From the NCBI GenBank assembly GCA_903813345.2, contig CAIIXF020000001.1, positions 35,681,366-35,745,365 of the forward strand: a DNA stretch of 64,000 nucleotides, given 5' to 3'. Made by a program: the position numbers and the translations under genes. Below are positions 47,701-62,700 of the stretch, piece after piece. The stretch comes from Owenia fusiformis (Eukaryota > Annelida > Polychaeta > Sabellida > Oweniidae). The notes beneath the pieces are model-generated. The model had not been told where the DNA came from. It made no database searches and saw nothing but the letters and a program-made list of their open reading frames with translations. The number at the start of each line of letters is the position of its first letter. Position 1 is the stretch's first letter.

Positions 47701-50700
47701 TGACAGATTCACTTAACAGAGGTATGAGGCACCAATGTCTGGGTCAGACACCAATACCCGGTGCAACAGGCATTTTTGCAAGCCTTGCAGCCTGTGACAG
47801 TGCCTGTGAAGCAGATTCTCTGTGTAAAACGTATAATTACAACTTCAAAACATTGCAGTGTGATGGGTGGGGGCACATAGGTTGTACCGCTGACAATTCT
47901 CTTGATGCATCAAATTATTGGTTCTTCCCATCTACCCAAAGGAGTAAGTAGCTTTTGTACCACAATGGTTCTATATGTAGTCAAGAAAAGGGCATCATTT
48001 GAAAAATAAAGTAACTATAAATAATATGCGGTACTACCTTGTAAAACCAATTTTTCTATTGTGACTGAATTCAAAAATCTTTTCTCTTAAACCAATTATT
48101 GAAAACATTCTGTAAAAAACACGGTCCTTTTTGTAATGTTGACTGATTGGCAACAATTTAATGCAAAAATTATTTATATAGTACTATATTTTATATAACT
48201 GTTTTTGTTAACATTTTTTGTTTTACTGCACTTGTTTTTTGTTCCTTTCTACCAATTCTTGAGAATGAAATAAAATGTCTTTCCGAACCTTGTTGGAACA
48301 AAATAGCATATACAACATTTTCTTAGACCTCTCAATATTATAGTTATACAAAGGAAATTTTTGTTGATTTAACAAAAAGTATGTAAAAACTTAAAACAAA
48401 ACCCCCCAAAATAGCTAAACATTAAGATTAACCTTTTATTTCATTAACAAGATACTTTTTTAAAGCCAACCAAACTTTCCTTTGTGCACGTTGTGTTTAT
48501 GTCGTTTTGTTCCAATGAGGTTCGGATAGATGTTTCATTTCATTCCGAACATATGATACCAATAACAAAAGGAGTGTTTGATGTGTTTTCTAAAACCATA
48601 TAGAAAAAAGTATCTATATATATTTCAAATTATAATGTTACCATCCAAAAGATTAAATTGAAGATGTGTAAATTTTTCAGAATGTTTTGATTCCTGGTTT
48701 AAGAGAAATGCCTGTCCAAAAGTTCACAATATCGATACCACTCCTTTATTGTGTCGAAGAGTGTGTAACTTTGTTAAATACAGTCAAGGATGCGTAGGCA
48801 TTTTTATTTTAGTGCGATATCACATAGTCACCTTGTAGACCTTGGTGAGGTTTTCATTGTTCACGATTGAACGAGATATAGTTAGAATCTTCATAACCCT
48901 GGCGGAATAAACTTTTATAAGCATTATAAGTACTGAATTCTATGCTGGCAATTTTGTTTTCGAAGCACAATATAATTCTTCTTGAAGATGATGATACACA
49001 CCGGACATCTTACCAAACAAGCTTGTTTGAAATATGTGTATCAGAAACCAGCCCTAGAACTACCAATGATATCTTATATGCTGCATCCCCTTCTTCTATA
49101 AAGCATAACCACTGAAGACGAACGGCTGAAATTTCTAGGACAATAAAAGAGCTGGTAGCACACTGTATTCTTGTTCCAAGTGTACTTCACTTCATTCTAT
49201 TTGAGGAATAAATGAAGCCTTTTCAAGAGCGAAGGATGGCACACTATAGCGCATCGATATTTGACCGAAGATTAACATATCTACGTATTGGTATCTACTT
49301 TCATTATATCCGCTAAATATACCAATTCCCATTTTTCACAATTTGAAGTACATAATATTACAGAGAATCATATTAAAGCAATTCTAAATAATGTATGTGT
49401 TAAATAACTTTCTCAGCTATAAATGTGAGGTTATTTTTCTCAAAAATACACAATATTGTAACCGGACGAACGGGGAGGGAATGGGACTTTTTGACAGAAT
49501 CTAATAGATCAAGTACAGGGTGGTCAAAACAAAACTAGAAACCCTAATACCATTTTCCTAATATCTTTGTCATTTTAAGAAATAACTTTGCACATTTGTA
49601 CATCACTCAATTTCCTATTTGCCTACCTAATTTCATGACCATCAGATTAATAGTCACAGTGTTACAGCAAGAACATTCCCGGTGGCCACTATTGCGCTGA
49701 AGACCAACCTGTACATGTCGTTAAAAATGTCCCTACCTATGGGAACATGGTAGAGATAGAGTGTATAAGAATGACCTCAGGACAATTGCAGACCTCAAAA
49801 GTAAGATCATCTGTATCATTCAGGCCATACCTGCTGAGGAATGCATTTGGATCATTGACAACTGTGCAGGTTTGCCTACAGCGCAATAATGCCAAACCTG
49901 AAGCATGTTGTTCAAAGTGCTGTAAAATTGTGACTATCAGTCTGATGGTCATGAAATATGGTAGGGTAGTAGGAAATTGAATTATTCACAAATATGTGAA
50001 ATATCAGGGAGTAATTTCTTAAAATGGCAAAGATATGAGGAAAATGCAGGGTTTCCATTTTTTTGACCACCCTGTAAAACATGCAACACACATTCAACAT
50101 GACAAGTGATATATAACATATGTACAAGGTTTATTTATTTAAAATCAATCAATAGGACATTGCAATCAAAGCAGTATTATTTATTGCACTGAGTATTTAT
50201 GACAAACAAGTTTAATCTAATCAGAAATGTAAATGTCTAAACAAGAATGTCTTTTAAACTAATACTGAAATGTCTGTACAAAATGTCTATGAAAATATAA
50301 TAAAAGCTATGCGAGACGATATAAGGCACTTGGTTGTGGGAAATGGTCCTTCAAGTGGGCGTGGAAAGTTCTGCTCGAGATGGCGGGGAACTTGGCTGAC
50401 TGTGTGTTGAAATTCCACGGTGATAGTTTCTTCGATCAGCGAATTCCAGCTGCTACGGCACCCCAACGGACTGCTGTAGATGCACAGCTTACGAATCCTT
50501 TATCTTAGGTTGCTCATTGCTGTCTATCGTCGTTGATGAAGTCTCTATCCCGATGTCACATCTAGTCCATAAACAGGAATCCTTTCACCTAGAAAATGTG
50601 CATAGCCCTACCTTCTAGTCGTGCCTCCAGATATCGTCTGATGGATATCATCCGAACTCCCGCTTTCTGCGGTCCCTTTCAGAAATATGCTAGCAAGCAT

Positions 50701-53700
50701 TTAACCAATCATGTTGCAGTTACCCAAGCTTGCTGGGATGCCATTGGTCTATTATATTACCGAATGATGCGTGTCTCGCGTTCGAATTGCGTTTTCAGTC
50801 GTGGTTTGCTTCTTCGTAGTTACAAAACCGGTTTATTTCCAATTAGTCTACCACACAGGATTCATATGTAAAGTGTTGCTCCGTTTTTGTCTTTCAGTGA
50901 AATAGACTTAAAATTATCATACTACCGCAACTGCAAAAGCTTTATGCATTAATAATTTGGTTAAGCAGACCGTTACAATATCAATTAAATTTACTCACTT
51001 CGAGAGCCATGTTAGATTTTGAAACTTATTGCTCTCAAACGGAGAAGTGAACAGCTGATCAATAGTGACCTTTGAAATTGAATTAAATCGATCCGCGGCT
51101 TACTTTTGGTGTCTTACTGTGTCTTACATCAGTATCATCAATCCGTGTAAGTATTGGAGCGCTAGAGTACTTCTTTTTCGATCAAGACTTGTAAATTGTT
51201 CATCGAGTTAAAGTTTTACAGACCTATTTCCAATATGGCGGTTTGCTAGGTGCGAGATACGCAACGAACGAAATGAATTTTGAGAATTAGTTAGGTTCGG
51301 ACAACCTCCGGAGATTTACGAAAATGTCCGAGCAGAAACCGCCATATTGGAATTTGGCAGTAAACGATTCAATCGACTAACAATTACAAGTCTTGATCGA
51401 AAAAGAAGTACTCCAGCGCTCCAATACTTACACGGATTGATGATACTGATGTAAGACACAGTTAGAGACCAAATGTAAGCCGCGGATCGACTTAATTCGA
51501 TTTCAAAGGTCACGATCATTGAGCTGTCCAAATGCTCCGTGGGAAAGCTATTATATCAAAATCCAAATAGCTTTCGCAGGAAGTAAAATTAAATGACCCC
51601 AATCTCAGTTTATGCAAGTGTCTCCAAACACTATTTCAATTTTCATTAATTATCTTTAATCCCCCCAAAAATGAATCAGATCTATAAAAGTCTTTACGGC
51701 TTTGATAAAGTTTTCTTATATTTTTTAATTTATTTGTTTTTCAAAGGAAATTAGAAAAATAATTAGAAAATTAAATTCTTGAATTAAAAAAACATGTTTT
51801 ATTAATTTTTTTATTTAAAATACGCATTTTGTAAATTCTCATTAGTTTGTTGTCATTTAAAGATAATATTAAATTTGTAAAAGAAGTTCTTTTTAAAACT
51901 TCGTAGGTTCCTTAAATTCTGCGTGATTTCTACAGATTGTGAGGCCTACACAAAAATATCAAGTGGCAGAAGGCTCCTTAGCATACGTGTTTACATTTCA
52001 TTTGTTTTAATATGTGTTTATTTCCAGCGGAAACTGTTACTTACTATGACCCATATACAACATGCTATTGGATATCTGACTCCTCGGATACTCAGTCATT
52101 TGCCGATGCTCAAGCAAAATGCAAAGCCTTGGGTGGACAACTTGCCGAAATTGATCTACCGGATGAACAAATATTTTTAAAACATAATCCACCTCCAAAT
52201 AATGTCGGGTATGTAGATAAAATCACGATTATTAGAAGATATCCTATTTTATCTGCATCTGATCTTTATTGAATTCGTTTTAGGCTTCATCTACACTTTT
52301 CAATGTTACATTTTGTCAAAACGCGTCCGATGAACAAGAAGGCTATTTCTGTAAATCCTAACTAGAACGATTAAGATCTTAACCTTAGTTACTTTTCCTT
52401 GGACATTCGGCTTTCATATTTCGAGATATAATATATCTTTGGGCAGTTGAGTTCACATACGATATAGGAAGTATTCATATATCAGATTGCTGAGCTTGTA
52501 TATCCAACATGCTTGATATGGTCAAAATTTCAAAGCCTAATAGTCTATAATGTCCACGACAAAATAGTTTGATCCGATAGAGATATCAAAATCTACACTT
52601 ACCATTCCCCTTTTTGAAAGAAATAACAGACACCTTCTCCCGAAACAGCCACATTTTAAATTGAGTGTACATTCTTTTGATATGAAAAAATTATGTTAAA
52701 GTCTATTTGTATTAACTCCAAGGAAAGTATATGAAAAAACAATAAGACGGATATATAACAACTTGAGGTAGAATCAGAACTAACGAGGCTTTTTTCGAAA
52801 GTTGTTCTTCGAAAACGGTAGGGCATACCATTTAGACTTTAATTTTGTTAGGAAACTTTATGGCCAGAGGATTACTCTAGCAAAATTAAGAGGGTTTAGT
52901 TAATAGGCTTTACTGAAAAAACTAATCAGAAGTTTTGATATTTGATGTGAATATTCCGTGGTTTTGTGGTGTATGGATTGTGATAAAGGTTCCGGGGTTG
53001 CAGAATGGGTTGCAGATATAGCTTTGATTTCCTTATGGTTGTTTACACGCCCGGTGATCGTACAAAATGGATGGAGGGGGGATTAGGCGATTTTTGCAAG
53101 AAAACTCAACAAATTTGGAAGATTTATTTTTTCAAGAGAAAATTTACAACTGAATTGCCAAATGAATAGGTGCAGTGCATGGCAAAATATGTAAGGTCAT
53201 CTAGTATTCTTTTGAACTGATACCCTTCTATAATGTGAAATTTACAACTGAATTGCCAAATGAATAGGCGCAGTGCATGGCAAAATATGTTAGGTCATCT
53301 AGTATTTTTTTGAACTGATACCCTTCAAATATATGAGATCTATTTAAAAGGCGCATCATCAACAACGTGCAAAAGTCAATGTTGAAGGGTATCAGTTCAA
53401 AAAAATACTAGATGACCTAACATATTTTGCCATGCACTGCGCCTATTCATTTGGCAATTCAGTTGTAAATTTCTTTTGAAAAAATAAATCTCCCAAATTT
53501 GTTGAGTTTTCTTGCAGAAATCGCCTAATCGCCCATCCATCCATTTTGTACTATCACCGGGCGTGGTTTACGCTGTATTGTTTTTGCATATCGCGTTTTG
53601 TGCTACTTTTTTATCAGTAATTAACTAATTATAAATAATGAACAAAGACCATGGCTGTATTTTTTATACCCGCGGTGCAAGTGAATTGCGTAATATTTTA

Positions 53701-56700
53701 ATGGGTTTTCTCCCCGGATATCGCTAAAAAGAACAATAAGCCCTGCAATGCAAATTATATGCTCATGTGTTTTCAACAAAAATAGCTCATCCAAGCGCAC
53801 TTACACGTACATAATTCTATTCAAAAACACCAAGGTTTATTACAATCGAACTCCTGTCGTACACTGCACTAGCAACTAGCCGACGCTGTTGACATACGCG
53901 GTTAGCCAAGGTTCACATCGTAATTAGCGGTTTAAATGTGCTTGGATGAGCTGTTTTAGTTGAAAAGGTGTGAACATGTAATTTGCATCACAGGGGCTTA
54001 TTGATCTTTTTCGTGATACTTATTAGGTAAAAACCCAGCCCAAATAAGACCGCATATTGGCCAAATAAAGGCGTGGATTACTTTGGATGTTGGATGAACA
54101 AAGCTCTGGAAAAATTAAAAACATCTCACCATCCGTTTACTAAATAAGCAAAGCATTTGTCGAGACCAGTAACCTGAATACCTATCACTGCCAGTTTTGC
54201 ATTGACACAAATGGTACGAGACTCCTATGTTTTTATCCTTTATCCTTTTTAAAGATATGTTTGGATTGGTCTGTCCAATGATGCCAGTGTTCATGGAAGC
54301 CTTGGCTGGAATAACGGAACAGCCCCAGACTTTGTCAGCTGGGCAGGTTCTGAACCAGCTCTTAGTAGCTATTGTGTGAAAGCAGATACCAATGATGAAT
54401 TCAAATGGGTCACAGAGCCTTGTTCTACATCTCTTCCATATATGTGTGAGATAACGGAAGGTGAGTTATTGCTGGGATTCAAAGTGTAATAAATAATAAT
54501 TTTAGTGCAGTCCTAAATATAAGTATAAATATTAATATATTTAACATACTTTAAAAAATCCGTATTCTAGTATCACTGTCTTGTATCTTACGATAATATG
54601 TATGTACACTTACTCAATGTTTATGACATAATTATGTTTCTCATTGAACAAAGTTCGCGTCGCCGACTTCGCTTTTTACTTTTACACGTATGCCAGGAAA
54701 TAGAGAGTTTAAGCAAGCGATACTTTTCAAAGCCAAAAAATCAATACTATACAAATATTGAATTCTGTGGAGTTGAATATCTGTGTATTTAATATCTGTA
54801 TATATTTCTGAAGGTGTATTCACCGCAGTCCGAATGGAATATGACATTACCATTACTTGGTCATATAGATCCTGAACCAGGTTTGAATACATTATTTTTC
54901 ACCATTTTTATAATATGATTAATTTTATAGCACAAGGTGGTACACATAAAATAGACTGGCGACATTGGCTAGGGAATATTTTTGAAAAGGTGATAATGTG
55001 AAAATGATCGTTTCTATCATTTAACAAGAAGCTGAGATCATCTTGTGTCTACACTTTATTTGGGATGTTACGTATAAGAAATGCTAGATAATGACACACA
55101 CTATCCTGATTTTTATAACGTAAATGATGACTATGAATTGGCCTATTCAAGTACAAGTACATATAAAATATGTGAACTGAGAAATCATATATTACATACG
55201 TGCTAGGTAGATATATACTATTTGTATACATATCAAAAATTCATGTCAGTAATGTTAATACTGAGACTGAGCCTTGAGACACCAAATGTGCCGAGTTAAT
55301 TGAGAATGGGTGTATACCCTGTTTACGAAAACCAGTTCAGAAAGTCAGACACTTGACAACAGAAATCACTGCAAAATTTAGGGCTATCCTAAGAGAGGGA
55401 TGTGTCTGCGTAATTAAAAACTTTACGTGTCGCTGCTGTTACGCGGAATATGGCAGATATTCATGGTTGTGCGGTATTTGTGATACGGGAGAATATACCA
55501 TACTTACCTGCATATTCCGCAGGTGAGTATGGCATTTTCCACAGTGAATATGCAATGCAATGATTACAGTGAATACCAGATACTCACCTGCGGAATATGT
55601 AATAATCACCTGCGGAATATGCCATATACCGCAGGTGAGTATGACATATACCGTAAGTAAAAACGTGATACATAACTTCTCGATTTGATTGGTCGTGAGA
55701 ATCGACTCTTAATGTAAAACTACGCTGAATTACTAATATTGTTACCCTACTATCACACCAAACGAAAACGGGCTTCTCGAAAACGGGCTTCAACTGTGTA
55801 CGAACGGACTGGACGTACTTAGAACCGTTTGGGATCTATTTACAAACTTCATCGAACGTACTTGAACGGGTAGGTCCTCTAGAACTTAGAACATGCTCAA
55901 AATGCTCTCGTGGTCGTCACATTCTACAATTAGAACGAGTGACAACGTACTACCAACGAGCTGGACGTACTACGAACGGAACTGTCGTAATTCAATCCTA
56001 CTAGGGACGTTTGAACTGTCTGAGGACGTATTGAGAACGAGGTAGAACTAATTGCAAACGGGTTTAAACTGATTAAGAACGTATTAAAGACTACTTATGA
56101 ACGAGTTAGCAAAAATATATTTATCACACCAAACAAGTTGCCATTGCGTTCTTCAAAGCTTGTTTTAAACTGTGTGCAAACGAAATGAACGTAGCTGCAA
56201 CTTTCTATGAACTATTTACGGACTTCATGAACGAATTTTGAAATGATTGAAAATTCGATGGCGACCATACCGTTCTGTAATCAGGTCATGATAACCTTCT
56301 AGACTAAGGGACGCGTTATACGATGTTGCACACCGAAGTGATGCGACATGAACGAACTGCGAATGAGATGGACGTATTGAAGACTGTTTATGAACAAAGT
56401 AACTAATTATTTTAGACATATTTCCCAACCACAGCCAGAAAGAGCCCATTTTACGACGTTTTCGTAGGACTGGCAAGAACGGAAGAACTAGTTTGGTGTG
56501 ATAGGGGGGTTAGCGCTTCGAGTGCTAAAATGTTGACAGATACAGGATACGATTTTGTATAATTGTAAAAAGTGGTTCTTCAACAGGAGGTAACAGCCTA
56601 ACCAGAGTCCACCAGAAAATAATATTTTAGTAGCTGTACATATATGTTATATATTTCCAGGCCAATGCCGTTTACGTGATAAACAAGACATGGCGATAAC

Positions 56701-59700
56701 CAGTTCTTTACTGTCTCAAGCTACGAATACACCGCATTCTTGTACTAGATCCTGCTTTTTGGATTCGAACTGCTTTTGGGCAATGTATAACACCATATTC
56801 TATTATTGTGATTTTGTCAATTCTGGCACGACTCCAACGCTCGGACCTGTAACTTTTGGCGAAGAGGTCTATGAAAAGGTTTGTCCAGGTAAGAGTATTA
56901 AAATGCGTACGACTGAACAACGATCTCATCTGAAAATCATGGGCTTCACTGGTAATCGGACAAAACGAATGAAGGTTGAGGAGGGGGCGATTTCTCACAG
57001 AAAATTTTGAGTTATAGAAAATAAAACAAAGTAACATCTCTCATCCTATAACGTAACGTGTTTGCCGTACTTCAACCCTACTAGAGACGCGTTATACGAC
57101 ATTGTGCAATCGGATATGCAATACGTATGTACATCGACATGGTGCGATCTGAACGAACTACGAATGAGATGGACGTTTTGGAGACTGTTTATGAACTAAG
57201 TACCTAATTATTTTAGACATATTTCACGACTACAGCCAGATTTAGCCCGTTTTATGGCTTTTTCGTAGGACTAAAAGAACGGGTACAAACTAGTTCGGTG
57301 TGATAGGGCGGTTATACCCCCTTACACACCAGACAAGTTTTCAACCCCAATTTGTTCTACCTCGTTCTCAATACGTCCCTGGTAGGGTTGAAGTATGACA
57401 GTTCCGTTCGTAGTACGTACCAATTCGTCTAAAAGTACGTTCATGACCGCAGACCAGACAGAATATTCTTTCACAAATTATCCAAGTGTCACCTTGGCGC
57501 TACGGGATCCACGGTCGCTACAATCCTTTGGAAAAGAGTATAAGAAAAGGGAATATTGTAAACGGCAGTATAATCATTATAAGTGTATTATATAAAAACA
57601 AGGATCCCAAAGTAAAAAGTGATTCCTAAGATATGAGTTTTATGAAAGAAAGTTTACAGATGGGAGATAACAAGATGCATTCTGCTATGGATGTTAGGAG
57701 GAATAATAGTTCTCTAGTTCTCTTAGTTCTCCTAAGACCCAGTATGGTTTATCTAACTTAAACTCCACATTAACTCATATAAAAAGTAAATGGCCCATGA
57801 TCCAGTTTTAGAAGAAATTGTTTTTTTTGTATTGACTACGAGGTAAGTCAGTTGAGAAGTGAATGGATGTTATTAGTTCAGCTTCGGTGCACTGCATGTT
57901 ACAGGTCAGGTACAGTTTAAAACTTGATTTATTTTGTGTTTACTATTCTACTATTGAATGAGTGAATAGGTTGTAATTGGTTCAGCTTAGTGCTGCATGT
58001 GACGGTCAATTGTCCTTTGTGCCATACTGGTTTTGGATAGCTTGCCAAGCGTTAATTCTTCAAAAACAATAGAAAAATAATGCACATATTCTTTATTATA
58101 ACTGTATATTCTTTAAAATAAACTACAGTTCATTGTGTTGTGTTGCTAGTAGTATTTGCTACCACTTGAAGAATGCGCTGGCTATGTTTTCTCTTATAAG
58201 TTTGTCTCCCAAAAGCTTTAGATAACGATAGACTAGGGGAAATTACAATGTCACTCTGAAATTAAGTTAACAAAGGGGAGAATAAGAAGGTGCATTCTTA
58301 GGCAATAAATCTTGATTGGCTCTTTCAAATAAATCAAACCATTTCAACTTCCGGTGACCTAGAGGGCAGCACCTGTAGCTAGACTGCGGTTACAAGGCTG
58401 TGTCGTGTTGGTGAAGTAGATAACGTGTCCACAGTTTTAAAGCAAGACTGCAAAAACCATGATTAATTAAGTTTTAAATTATCTGATAAACAACATGTAT
58501 GCAATTGCAAATTCAAAGGCTGTAGTTATACTCGTACATATTTGTTATTTTAGTATGCAGGCAGAATGGTTTTTGTTTACATGATGGTAAATGTAACGAG
58601 CCTTACAATTTCACAACTGATAGCTTCGACATTGGTCCTTGCTTTTGTCAACCTGGCTATACTGGGGAACAATGTGAGACAGGTATGGTATTAAAAATCA
58701 GATCAGTTACAACAGTGGTGCTGACATTTTGTTAATCATTCCAAACGTTTTAAAATGTTTACTATCATTGTTATAGCCCAGTCAAACTAATGAAAAAATA
58801 AGCTTAAGGAAAAACAAATTGCAATAGTATTCAAATTAGGTTAGTTGTTTACATCTATTAACCTTGAAATACATACTAAAAATCGAAGAAGTGGAACAAT
58901 GTTAAAATTTGAATCGAAAATAACCCCTACCCCACCCCCTTCAATTTATGAGTGCATGGCTAAAAAACATTTTTCTTAAAGTTGGGGTCTTATTTTTACA
59001 TAATTTAGCTTGACCACGATTGGATATTGTTTTTCCTAGAAAATAATATTAATTTCACAAAGAAAAAATGTATTTGTCTTCCAGATACACATATACTAAT
59101 TCGAGTGTGTGTTTGTTACCAAATGGCAAATGCCAGTTTCCATAGCAACCAGTGAATATTGTAATTAGATGTTATACATTATTAGGCATATTCCACTCAT
59201 TATTCGTCGACTCAGATTGATATTTGTATCATAATGAAGCAATTAATATGCAATTAGCTCATATGCAAATGAGCTCATTTGCTAATTTATTATGGCATCA
59301 TATGATGTGTATTTTACTGTCGTCTGCTTTGCGGGCGGGTAGCGTTTCATTTTTTTCGAAATCACGATTCCAGGAGACCACTTTATGGATTTACTCCAAA
59401 AGTTCTAGAGCTGATTAACTTTCCGGTGGCCATCTTGCATTCTGGCGGCCATCTTGGAAGTTTCTAGATAAATCTTGTCATCACGATTCCAGAAAAATCC
59501 AGAGAAAAGATTTATTTCAAATACGCTTTTCACAAACCATCAAAATATGTACTTTTCAAGAGTGACCCTTCATAACAAAGAAAAAGGCCGAAAATGTACC
59601 CTTTGATGCACCTGTCATACCTGTTACATCATAATGATTATTGAATTATGACTGTGAACGTGTCATATGATATGTGATTCTATTCAAATCACCACAATTA

Positions 59701-62700
59701 TACTCTCCTCTATACGTTTGGCAACCTTAGCTCACCCATTGAACTATGTGTGAAAGCCTCTTAACCTTTGGATTTTTATATTATTGATGGAACATAATTT
59801 GACTTTATTTCCAATACCTCCAAATTACAATAAGTCGAAAATTGTTGATAAATTTAATGAATTTTTGAAAATTGACATTCCCATGTTAACCAATAGGAAA
59901 TTGTAGGTTTGCCGCAAGTCATATGACAGAATATCCATCCATCCGAGTCCTTGCAAAAATACGAATTAGGCAGGCAATTGAATTTGCTAACTTTATTTAA
60001 GAAAAATTGATATGTTTCTTTAGGTTCAACAAGGTTATAGGGCTTTAAAGTCAAAATTGTTTTTCAAAAAACCTCTCCCATTGAAATAACACAGGAGGCG
60101 AAAAATGATTTTCAAAAATGTCTTTGAAGCGCTGTAACGTTAGTACTTATCAAATGAACTAAACACTTAGCGTACAAAAAAGTTAGACAATTCAATTTTC
60201 TATATAAAGATATTTTTGCTAAATCTTTTACTGAAAAGATATCCTGATTTCTGATTTGCACCGAACCCTCCATTTCCTATTGGATTACATGGTAATGACG
60301 ATTCTCAAAAATTCATCAAATTTATCATCAATTTTTGACCTATTGTAATTGAGGAAAAAAATGAGAAAATTTGGAGGTATTGGAAATAAAGTCAAGTTAC
60401 GTTTCCATCAATATTATAAGTTATTTCAACGCCAGTTAAGTAAATAAAAACTCAAACGTAAACAGGCTTTAACACGTACTTAAATTGGTGAGCTAACGTT
60501 GCCAATCTTATGGATGGGGAGTGTATGTTGTTTTCTCTTTATCTATTAAAGAAACATACATATAACAAAGCCAACCTAAAGATCTGATCTTGATTTACGT
60601 GATAGTACTCTTATATTTAGACACAAAGTTGATTGGTATTGTAAGAGTTACAATTGTTACGAGGTAAACACAATACAAATATATATCATATTCTGCAACG
60701 AATATGGCATATTCACTTGCGGTGTATGCCAGATTAACCTGCGGTATATGGCACACTAACCAATGATACCGCGATACAGAATTACATAATTTTCAAATAC
60801 ATCGATTCAACGAACATGCTAAAGTCTATGAATTATTATTATGATTACTGAATAAATATCTTAGTGCATTGAAAATTTCAACTAATACAATTTAATAACA
60901 TACACCAGTATGGTACCTGTATTGTTTGATGTTGTTTTATGTATGTGTTCCACAGAAAAACACTCCTCAAGGGGAAAATTATGATGTATAAATAAACGAA
61001 CCTACGTTCGTAAAGCATATAAGTGATTTTTTAAAACCAAATCAACAGTTGAAAAAATCCAGATAAAAACACGAGTATTTACATATTGTATTGATTATCA
61101 TGATTTACACATTGCTGATACTTTCAGGAGTATCATTCGTAGTTTTACATTTAGAATCGATTCTTTCGACCAATCAAATCGAGGCTTTCTGTATCGCGTT
61201 TTCACCTGCTGTATATGGCATATTAGGCAGTTGAGTATGCCATATTCCGTAGAAGAGTATGACATATTTTGCAGTGAGTATCTGATATTCACTAAAAATC
61301 AATGTATCGCATATTTACTGAGGAATATGCCATATTCACCTGCGGAATATGCCATATACCCCAGGTGAGTATGGTATATTTATCCATATCACAAATACCG
61401 CACAACCATGAATATATGCCATATTACGCGTAACAACTATAAGAATATGACTGGAATATGTAAGTACTGGTGCTAAAGGGTAAGGACTCAAAAATTGTTC
61501 AGAACAAAGTAAGAAAAAGATAACATTTAAGTATAGATCACAGGAAAAGCAAACCCAAACTATCCAAAACCATAAAAATTGTACCTTTGAGCCTCCGAAA
61601 TTTTGTTCACAAACGAACCGTTTCAGTAACCAGGTTATTAATCAAATGGCCATCACCAGTGAGATTACTTTACGATTACTTAATTGTAAAATTACTTTCA
61701 AAGAATTGCAGGCATTTGAAACATATCTTTTTCCCTAGGGGGTATATTTTTCAAGGGGAGGGGGTACCAAAAAATGATTTTTCCACGAAACTGATCTTGG
61801 TAAATTTTTCGTATGTCATTCCATATATTTATATGAATTGAAAAAATAAAATTTAATTACTATTGCAATTAGTTTTGGGTCAAAGGAGTGAGGTCTCAAC
61901 ATTGTGGACATTTACATATGTGCTTTTATGAGAAATTAGCAAAGAAATTTTTAAACGGTCTGTTTCATTCAATGGAAGGTTAGTCATATGTCAATAAGCA
62001 CACTGATCGCTGTCTAAAATTGTTATTGCCTTAACCTGTTCTATTTAGTGCAAGCATAGATTGTTTTAAATGCCTATTTTCAAAATGCAACCAAATAATG
62101 TTATAGACAGGCAATGGCATCAATTTTGTAAAAAGATGTGAAACAGAACATGACTATTTTTAAAGGAAACAGATACCCTTTTATGTGGATTTCGCTATAG
62201 CTATACCATTAACATGTTATTGATTGTAATAGACATGTCCACAGACGAACCAACAACAACCACAGAAATAACCACACAAGATCCAACAACACCCACAGAA
62301 ATGACCACACAAGATCCAGCAACAACCACAGAAGTTACCACACAAGGTCCTACAACAACCACTGAAGTGACCACACAAGGTCCAACAACAACCACAGAAG
62401 TGACCACACAAAGTCCAACAACATCCACAGAAATTATCACACAAGATCCAACAACAACCACAGAAGTTACCACACAAGGTCCTACAACAACCACTGAAGT
62501 TACCACACAAGGTCCTACAACAACCACAGAAGTGACCACACAAGGTCCAACAACAACCACAGAAGTTACCACACAAGGTCCAACAACACCCACAGAAGTT
62601 ACCACACAAGGTCCAACAACAACCACAGAAGTTACCACACAAGGTCCAACAACACCCACAGAAGTTACCACACAAGGTCCTACAGAAGTGACCACACAAA

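Noticed and set aside
50330-50480. Possible LINE C-terminus on the minus strand (WNSLIEETITVEF)
   Set aside because: Only one short WNSL-type match, with no supporting upstream RT motif and frames that do not hold together. Too weak to call.
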